Below, piece after piece: positions 5,968-10,027 of a stretch of 10,027 bases of DNA (positions are counted from its first letter, which is position 1; each line of letters starts with the position of its first letter). This DNA is from Candidatus Omnitrophota bacterium. GTDB lineage: Bacteria; Omnitrophota; 4484-213. The translations under genes were made by a program, and so were the position numbers. Location: contig DAOWIN010000167.1 in NCBI GenBank assembly GCA_030640885.1, positions 1 through 10,027 of the forward strand, read 5' to 3'. The notes under the pieces are model-generated. The model saw nothing but the letters and a program-made list of their open reading frames with translations, did no database searches and had not been told where the DNA came from.

Positions 5968-6945
5968 CTACGGTATCTTCCTAAAGTATGTATTTTCTAA
6001 AACAACTCTTCCCAAAAGCAGAATAAAAGCCGGAAAGAGAAAAACGCGAAACAATTCATAATAAGAAACATACTCCTTGCTCTTTATCTCTGTTTTCTGC
6101 ATTTTGTCAATTTGGGTATAAATGTGTCGCAAACCGCTTGCATCAGCTGCCCGAAAATATAAACCATTAGTTGTCTCGGCAATTTTAATCAGCGTTTCTT
6201 CGTCAATTTCTGTTTTTATTTGGACATAACGCCGTCCAAACGCTGCGTCATTCACGGGGTAAGGGGCAAATCCCTCTTTTCCCACTCCAATAGTATAAAT
6301 CTTGATTTTTGCTGTTTCGGCTAAATTGGCGGCGGTTAAAGGAGCAATTTTACCGCTATTATTTACACCATCAGTAAGCAAAATAATTATCTTGCTTTTT
6401 GCTTCAGAGTTTTTCAGGCGATTTATAGAATTGGCTATACCCAATCCAATAGCTGTGCCATCATCAACCATTCCTATTTTTACTTGTTTTAAAAATTGGA
6501 GAAGAAGCTGATGATCTAAAGTAAGCGGGCATTGAGTAAAGCTTTGTTTAGAAAAAACCACTAAACCTATGCGGTCGTTCTTTCTTTTTTGAATAAATTC
6601 TTTACTTACTTCCTTGGCAACATAAAGTCTGTTTTTGGGCTGAAAATCCTCAGCCTTCATACTTCCCGAAATATCTAAACACAAAATAATATCCACACTG
6701 TTTTTGGTTATTTCCCTGCTTTTTTCTCCCCCTTGCGGTCGAGCTAAACAAATAATCAAAAGAAAAATAACCGAAAGTTTTAACAGAGTTAAAAGAAAAA
6801 AAATCTTTCCTTTTCCCCCGCTTTCTTTAATTAGGTCCAAATTAGAAAATCTGAGCCTGCCTTTTTTTGATTTTTTGTCTAAATAGTAAAATAGGGGGAT
6901 TAAAAAAAGAAGCAGTAAAAATAGCGGGTTGGCAAAATGAAACAT
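5968..6945 (-). CDS. batA: BatA-like von Willebrand factor A membrane protein
   Basis: This is the first of two VWA membrane proteins. Numbered from the ATG at 6945-6943, it has about 325 residues. Membrane helices lie at about 7-22 and 49-67, with a third close to the C-terminus (FRVFLFPAFILLLGRVVL). The MIDAS is complete: DISGS at 91-95, T164 in DDGTAIG, and LTDGVN at 190-195 with D192. DISGSM is the more canonical of the two MIDAS loops, which fits BatA. An upstream TTG at 6951 would add two residues, but the ATG gives MFHFANP, matching the batB start, so I prefer the ATG. No Shine-Dalgarno is seen; a repeat-filled gap precedes the gene. Family knowledge predicts interaction with MoxR and with BatB in the cytoplasmic membrane. 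Confidence 0.93.
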   Translation of the reverse strand: MFHFANPLFLLLLFLIPLFYYLDKKSKKGRLRFSNLDLIKESGGKGKIFFLLTLLKLSVIFLLIICLARPQGGEKSREITKNSVDIILCLDISGSMKAEDFQPKNRLYVAKEVSKEFIQKRKNDRIGLVVFSKQSFTQCPLTLDHQLLLQFLKQVKIGMVDDGTAIGLGIANSINRLKNSEAKSKIIILLTDGVNNSGKIAPLTAANLAETAKIKIYTIGVGKEGFAPYPVNDAAFGRRYVQIKTEIDEETLIKIAETTNGLYFRAADASGLRHIYTQIDKMQKTEIKSKEYVSYYELFRVFLFPAFILLLGRVVLENTYFRKIP

Positions 6946-7036
6946 ATTCAAGTTACAAGCTACAGGCTGCAGGCTACAAGCTGCAAGTTTCAGGCAAGAC
7001 CCAAAAGAAACTTAATCCTTCTTGCTTGCAACCTTC
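6946..7036. repeat. Intergenic 7-nt repeat array with inverted arms, DUF4381-like/batA gap
   Basis: The left arm on the plus strand is a run of 7-nt units (TACAGGC, TGCAGGC, TACAAGC, TGCAAGT) from about 6961. The right arm is GCTTGCA-type sequence from about 7023 and continues into the upstream gene. An inner perfect 7-bp stem is formed by AAGTTTC (6985-6991) and GAAACTT (7007-7013). It is closely related to the gap at 7538-7676 and has one additional 7-nt unit. Confidence 0.9.
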
Positions 7037-7537
7037 TTACTTGTAGCTTGAAGCCTGTATTATTTCTCTAACTTTCTTCAGGTCTTCCTTAATTTCATCA
7101 ATAGAGGGTTTATATTTAGCGAATTTTACCATATCGCATTGCGTAAGAAAACCTCTGATTAGATTAATTTTATTGTATTTAAGCTTTTTTCTCTTTAACT
7201 CCTTAAGTATCTCTTCGGTCGTGCAATCCAAAGCCGCAAATTCAAAGCATCCCTGAATATATCTTCTCATAATCTCAGAAAGACGAAAATAATATTTTTT
7301 TAGCTCGCCTTTTTCAATAAGAGATAAAGCATTTAATTCGCTTAATTCCTGATGAACAATTTCCTCAGGAGAAAGCTGAGGAAAAATATTTTCAGCAGTA
7401 GAAATTTGCCTCTTCTTTTTCTTTAAAAAGTAGAAAAACCCTACCACCAAAACAGCAATAAGCAAAACCAGTAAAAGATAAAACAAAACCCCTCTGCTTA
7501 TCTCTGCCGGAAACTTAAGCGGTCTAATATCTGTCAT
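7037..7537 (-). CDS. Small one-pass membrane protein of the Bat operon (DUF4381-like)
   Basis: This 166-residue protein has a short N-terminal segment with MTDIRPLKFPAEI, one membrane helix at about residues 17-38 (VLFYLLLVLLIAVLVVGFFYFL), a KKKKR stop-transfer cluster and a mostly helical cytoplasmic domain. The I(R)...P.EI motif before the helix, the size, and the position between DUF58 and batA match the DUF4381-type proteins of such operons. No enzymatic motif is visible and its function is unknown. I chose the ATG at 7537-7535 over an upstream TTG at 7546, because the ATG gives the usual N-terminus; the TTG lies in repeat sequence. No Shine-Dalgarno precedes it. The last six residues (QASSYK, 7057-7040) are encoded by the intergenic 7-nt repeat family, so the repeat appears to have run into the 3' end of the gene. 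Confidence 0.75.
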   Translation of the reverse strand: MTDIRPLKFPAEISRGVLFYLLLVLLIAVLVVGFFYFLKKKKRQISTAENIFPQLSPEEIVHQELSELNALSLIEKGELKKYYFRLSEIMRRYIQGCFEFAALDCTTEEILKELKRKKLKYNKINLIRGFLTQCDMVKFAKYKPSIDEIKEDLKKVREIIQASSYK

Positions 7538-7676
7538 CGGTAACAAGTTACAAGCTACATGCTACAAGCTGCAAGTTTCAGATAAAACCCAAAAGAAACT
7601 TAGCCCTTCTTGCTTGCAACCTGAAGCTTGCATCTTTTCTTTTCTTGCTTGTAACCTGAAACCTGAAGCTTGAAAC
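7538..7676. repeat. Intergenic 7-nt repeat array with inverted arms, DUF58/DUF4381-like gap
   Basis: The plus strand begins CAAGTTACAAGC, then TACATGC, TACAAGC, TGCAAGT. It has the same inner stem as the neighbouring gap (AAGTTTC 7573-7579, GAAACTT 7595-7601) and the shared string ACCCAAAAGAAACTTA. The right arm has GCTTGCA, GCTTGTA and TGAAGCT/TGAAACC units up to the DUF58 stop codon. No gene fits in this stretch. Confidence 0.9.
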
Positions 7677-8552
7677 CTATCTCATCCTCTTCGCCCTTTG
7701 CTTAAAAAAATCTATCAGCGATTTATCATAGGGTTGATGTGTCCAAATTTCAATCAAGTCAATATTGAGCGAACGCAGCATTGTTTTTAATTCCTCTTTT
7801 CTTCTTTTATGCAATACGGCAAATTTCTGGCGGAATTTTTCATCTCGGCTATCTATTAAAATCTGCTCCCCTGTTTCGCTGTCCTCTAATTCTACGAAAC
7901 CAACATTGGGAAAATCGCTTTCCCGCTTGTCTTCTATTCTTATGGCAATCAAATCATGTTTCCTGCTTGCCACAGAAAGAGGTTTTCTAAAATCCTCGTC
8001 TAAAAAATCGGAAATCAAAAAAACAATACTTCTTTTTTTAGTTACTTGATTTAAATACTCTAAAGCAAATTTGATGTCCGTTTGCTTATGTTCAGAGTTA
8101 AAATAAAGAATTTCCCTTATCATCCGCAGAACATTTTTTCTGCCTTTTTTTGGGGGGATGTATTTTTCTATCCTGTTGGAAAAGATAATCAAACCTACCT
8201 TATCATTATTATTTACTGCGGTTAGTGAAAGAGCGGCGGCAATCTCGGCGGCAATTTCATTCTTCATGCGGACAGTGCCAAATCTTTGTGAATAACTACC
8301 GTCCACCAAAAGAATTATCCTTAGTTCCCTTTCTTCTATGTATTTTTTTACAAATAAATGCCCCATGCGGGCGCTGACCTTCCAATCAATGATTCTAACA
8401 TCATCACCTTGTTGATACTCGCGCACCTCACAAAATTCCATACCCTGTCCCTTAAAAACACTATGGTATTCTCCAGCAAATACATTCTCAACCAAATTAT
8501 TGGTCTTTATCTCTATTTTTCTTATCTTTTTAAATATCTCTTTGGGGAGCAT
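7677..8552 (-). CDS. DUF58 family protein (VWA-like fold), MoxR partner
   Basis: DUF58 proteins accompany MoxR ATPases in many bacteria; the fold is VWA-like and the exact function is unknown. Numbered from the ATG at 8552-8550, it has 291 residues. The N-terminus reads MLPKEIFKKIRKIEIKT, then FAGEYHSVFKGQGMEF, then the hallmark DVRIIDWKVSARM at residues 51-63. A MIDAS-like DGSYS at 84-88 in LLVDGSYSQRFG follows, and later FLISDFLDEDF in the place of the VWA TDG strand. No membrane helix is present, so it is probably cytoplasmic or membrane-associated through partners. A TTG at 8564 would add four residues, but MLPKEI is the standard family start. The Shine-Dalgarno is weak (GAG only). It follows moxR by 55 nt, a gap that contains a 7-nt repeat array. 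The stop codon is followed directly by another array. Confidence 0.92.
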   Translation of the reverse strand: MLPKEIFKKIRKIEIKTNNLVENVFAGEYHSVFKGQGMEFCEVREYQQGDDVRIIDWKVSARMGHLFVKKYIEERELRIILLVDGSYSQRFGTVRMKNEIAAEIAAALSLTAVNNNDKVGLIIFSNRIEKYIPPKKGRKNVLRMIREILYFNSEHKQTDIKFALEYLNQVTKKRSIVFLISDFLDEDFRKPLSVASRKHDLIAIRIEDKRESDFPNVGFVELEDSETGEQILIDSRDEKFRQKFAVLHKRRKEELKTMLRSLNIDLIEIWTHQPYDKSLIDFFKQRAKRMR

Positions 8553-8581
8553 AATTAGTCTCAAGATATCTTGAATTTTAC

Positions 8582-8607
8582 ATTTTGATTTTTGATTTTT
8601 GATTTTT
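8582..8607. repeat. 7-nt tandem repeat (ATTTTTG) in the moxR-DUF58 gap
   Basis: The plus strand reads ATTTTG (one T short), ATTTTTG, ATTTTTG, ATTTTT. The array abuts the moxR stop codon at 8608-8610 and takes up about half of the short gap before DUF58. Its sequence is unrelated to the GCYTGTA family further downstream, but it keeps the same 7-nt period. Confidence 0.85.
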
Positions 8608-9615
8608 CTATGGAACTTCTATCTCATCAAAAACCTTTTTAGCAATATCCTCCGCAGTTATGCCCTCAGCCTCAGCTTCATAATTAACGATTATTCGGTG
8701 TCTCAAAACATCTAAGCCGACCGATTTCACATCCTCCGGGGTAACATACCCCTTTCTTCTCAAAAAGGCGTGAGCTTTAGAGGCAATATTCAAATAAATT
8801 GTCGCTCGCGGAGAGGCTCCGTAAGAAACTAAATTGTCAATCTCTTTCCTCAAAGAAGAATTCTCAGGCAATTGTTTATTCTGCGGACGAGTAGCTAAAA
8901 TAATATTAACAATATAATCCTTTATTTTTTTATCTATGTAGATAGTTTGCATTACCTTTTGCGCATGTTCAATATCTTTTGGAGAAATAACCTTGTTGGT
9001 CTTTATTTCTTCTTGTTTGCTCATTCGCTCCATTATTTGGTATTCTTCTTCCTTGTCTGGATAATTCAAACTTAATTTCAGTAAAAAACGGTCAACCTGC
9101 GCCTCGGGCAAAGGATATGTCCCTTCTTGTTCAATGGGATTTTGAGTGGCTAAAACCAGAAACGGTTCTTTCAAAACATAGCTTTTTTTATCAATGGTTA
9201 CTTGCCTTTCCTGCATTGCTTCCAAGAGAGCGCTCTGCACCTTTGCCGGCGCCCTATTAATTTCATCGGCTAAAAGAATATTGGTAAAAACAGGTCCTTT
9301 TCTGGGAGTAAATTCTTTGCTTTGAGGATTATAGATTACAGTGCCAATCAAATCGGCGGGCAACAAATCAGGAGTGAATTGAATACGGGCAAACTGCACA
9401 TCAATCACATCGGAGAATATCTTAGCAGTTAAAGTCTTTGCTAAACCGGGCATACCCTCAATTAAAATATGCCCCTTAGCCAATAAACCAATAAGCAGTC
9501 TTTCCAGCAAATATTTCTGCCCCACAATTACCTTGCCCATCTCTCTGAAAAATTCCTCTACAAAAATGCTTTCTTTTTCTACTATTTCATTTATGGCTCT
9601 TATTCCTTGCTCCAT
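8608..9615 (-). CDS. moxR: MoxR-family AAA+ ATPase
   Basis: This cytoplasmic AAA+ ATPase belongs to the MoxR family, thought to act as a chaperone-like motor on VWA-domain partners, here the DUF58, BatA and BatB products. At 335 residues it is full length. Walker A is GMPGLAKT at residues 54-61. Walker B is LLADEIN at 114-120 (D117, E118). Sensor 1 is ATQNP at 156-160, and PEAQVDRF at 170-177 contains the candidate arginine finger R176. A sensor 2 region, GASPRATIYL, follows. The C-terminal helical lid contains YVTPEDVKSVGLDVLRHR. It starts at the ATG at 9615-9613, preceded by a strong GAGGGGGA about 4-5 nt upstream, the best ribosome binding site of the first five genes. It is the first gene of the operon, downstream of rnpB. 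Confidence 0.97.
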   Translation of the reverse strand: MEQGIRAINEIVEKESIFVEEFFREMGKVIVGQKYLLERLLIGLLAKGHILIEGMPGLAKTLTAKIFSDVIDVQFARIQFTPDLLPADLIGTVIYNPQSKEFTPRKGPVFTNILLADEINRAPAKVQSALLEAMQERQVTIDKKSYVLKEPFLVLATQNPIEQEGTYPLPEAQVDRFLLKLSLNYPDKEEEYQIMERMSKQEEIKTNKVISPKDIEHAQKVMQTIYIDKKIKDYIVNIILATRPQNKQLPENSSLRKEIDNLVSYGASPRATIYLNIASKAHAFLRRKGYVTPEDVKSVGLDVLRHRIIVNYEAEAEGITAEDIAKKVFDEIEVP

Positions 9616-9618
9616 TTT

Positions 9619-9629
9619 TATCCCCCTCT
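9619..9629 (-). promoter_or_regulatory. Strong ribosome binding site of moxR
   Basis: The coding strand reads AAGAGGGGGATAAAAATG. The purine-rich AGAGGGGGA supports the ATG at 9615 as the moxR start. It contrasts with the genes behind repeat-filled gaps, which have little or no such signal. Confidence 0.75.
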
Positions 9630-9685
9630 TCCTTAGTTAAAAAACAATACCTAAAAAACAAAGAGCAAAGAAAAAAGGATAATAA

Positions 9686-9808
9686 ACCCCGTTAGAGAAT
9701 TATGTTTTCTAGATAATATACACCAACGCTGCTTCTTAATCCAGCATCAGCTTTACAAGATATTATATCACTCCAATGTAACTTCGGAGCAGCTTTCTCT
9801 AACGGGGT
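9686..9808. mobile_element. Candidate MITE-like element or structured leader with 14-bp inverted ends
   Basis: The two ends are perfect inverted copies: ACCCCGTTAGAGAA at 9686-9699 and TTCTCTAACGGGGT at 9795-9808. They bound a 123-bp segment. The interior has shorter dyads (for example CTCC...GGAG near 9772-9788) and no gene with a start codon, although one minus-strand frame is open for about 40 codons and closes at the inner edge of the far arm. The size, the exact terminal inversion and the intergenic position suit a small non-autonomous element. Only AA flanks both ends, so no convincing target duplication is seen. A cis-regulatory RNA in the moxR leader is the alternative. Confidence 0.4.
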
Positions 9809-9857
9809 AAATTTTCACTTCCCCATTCTTTACTCTCTAAATATAAATACAATCTAT

Positions 9858-9884
9858 CCGAAGTTCCCCTTTGGGGAACTTCGG
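9858..9884 (-). terminator. Strong hairpin downstream of rnpB, possible terminator
   Basis: A perfect 12-bp stem is formed by CCGAAGTTCCCC and GGGGAACTTCGG around a 3-nt loop, about 20-30 nt past the presumed 3' end of RNase P RNA. On the minus strand it is followed by ATAGATTGTATTTATATTT, which is U-rich but not a clean U-tract. It may terminate rnpB transcription, serve as a processing or stability element, or be a dispersed palindromic repeat. Confidence 0.5.
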
Positions 9885-9885
9885 C

Positions 9886-9902
9886 TCTCGCATACTGCGA
9901 GA
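9886..9902. repeat. Second hairpin next to the rnpB 3' end
   Basis: TCTCGCA and TGCGAGA form a perfect 7-bp stem with a 3-nt loop, one base away from the larger hairpin at 9858-9884. The paired arrangement resembles dispersed palindromic (REP/BIME-like) elements, but only one copy is visible here. Confidence 0.5.
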
Positions 9903-9904
9903 AA

Positions 9905-10027
9905 GGAAAGCAGATAATAAGCCGGATTCTGTGTTTAAATGGTCATTTCTCTTATCCTGATATTGCTATCAGAATTGAACGATTTACCCGAGATTTATCC
10001 GCCTAGGCGGACGAAAATTGCCGTTTC
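9905..10027 (-). ncRNA. rnpB: RNase P RNA, 3' part (5' part beyond the window)
   Basis: RNase P RNA is the catalytic RNA that trims tRNA 5' leaders. On the minus strand the sequence contains ACAGAATCCGGCTTA (9932-9918), matching the conserved 3' region of bacterial RNase P RNA that forms the 3' strand of P4. The conserved GAAATGACC segment lies upstream of it. Before that, CTGATA-GCAA-TATCAG (9972-9957) forms a perfect 6-bp stem with a GNRA tetraloop, as expected for P18. The 3' boundary is approximate, because the P1 5' strand is outside the window. A 14-bp palindrome at 9998-10011 lies in the P15-P17 area. Confidence 0.88.
9998..10011. repeat. 14-bp perfect palindrome inside rnpB
   Basis: TCCGCCTAGGCGGA is its own reverse complement and is GC-rich against an AT-rich background. 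In the RNA it would fold as a 5-bp stem with a CUAG loop, in the part of RNase P RNA that varies among bacteria (P15-P17). Confidence 0.7.

Noticed and set aside
6946..6951. TTG start codons for batA (6951), the DUF4381-like gene (7546) and DUF58 (8564)
   Set aside because: Each has a nearby downstream ATG that gives the usual family N-terminus, and for batA and the DUF4381-like gene the TTG lies in repeat sequence.
5862..7676. CRISPR array in the repeat-filled gaps
   Set aside because: Units are 7 nt and directly adjacent, with no 25-40 nt repeats and no unique spacers, and no cas genes are present.
9686..9808. Intrinsic terminator formed by the 14-bp inverted repeat
   Set aside because: The arms are about 95 nt apart, far too long a loop for a normal intrinsic terminator.
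9616..9857. Sigma-70 promoter for moxR in the leader
   Set aside because: Several AT-rich hexamers such as TATTAT occur, but none has a convincing -35 partner at 16-18 nt; in sequence this AT-rich I cannot support a specific call.

Overview
This is an AT-rich bacterial window in which every convincing gene lies on the minus strand, so it is best read from high to low coordinates. It begins with the 3' part of the RNase P RNA gene (rnpB). A non-coding leader follows, holding two palindromic elements. Then comes a tightly packed Bat/MoxR (aerotolerance-type) operon: MoxR AAA+ ATPase, DUF58 protein, a small one-pass membrane protein resembling DUF4381, two von Willebrand factor A membrane proteins (BatA, BatB), a TPR lipoprotein-like or secreted protein (BatC) and a large BatD protein. 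The same strand continues without a break into a short CCA-adding/poly(A) polymerase-type nucleotidyltransferase, an anthranilate phosphoribosyltransferase (trpD) and the start of a PIF1-type helicase cut by the window edge.

The established model for Bat operons is that the MoxR ATPase acts as a chaperone-like motor on membrane-anchored VWA proteins. The DUF58, TPR and BatD proteins would form the rest of an envelope complex. The gene order here is complete for that system. The trpD and nucleotidyltransferase genes are apparently passengers in the same transcript. The layout and repeat style remind me of uncultivated candidate phyla such as Omnitrophota, but that is only an impression; no taxonomic marker here proves it.

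The most unusual signal is not a gene. Almost every gene junction from moxR to the nucleotidyltransferase carries short tandem repeats with a 7-nt unit, in at least five sequence families: ATTTTTG, GCYTGTA/AAGCTRC, GGYAAAA, CTGTTTT and CCGYTTC (plus-strand forms). The arrays fill the intergenic gaps and also run into coding sequence. They encode the signal peptide of BatC, the N-terminus of BatD, the N-terminus of the nucleotidyltransferase and the last residues of the DUF4381-like protein. Two gaps are related copies that differ by one 7-nt unit. Because 7 is not a multiple of 3, each gain or loss inside a gene shifts the frame. BatC is in fact frameshifted in a low-complexity region that contains a degenerate 7-nt array, with its conserved C-terminal tail in the -1 frame.

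Translation signals divide the same way. Genes that overlap their neighbour (batC, batD, trpD) and moxR have clear Shine-Dalgarno sequences. Genes that follow a repeat-filled gap (DUF58, DUF4381-like, batA, batB) have little or none.
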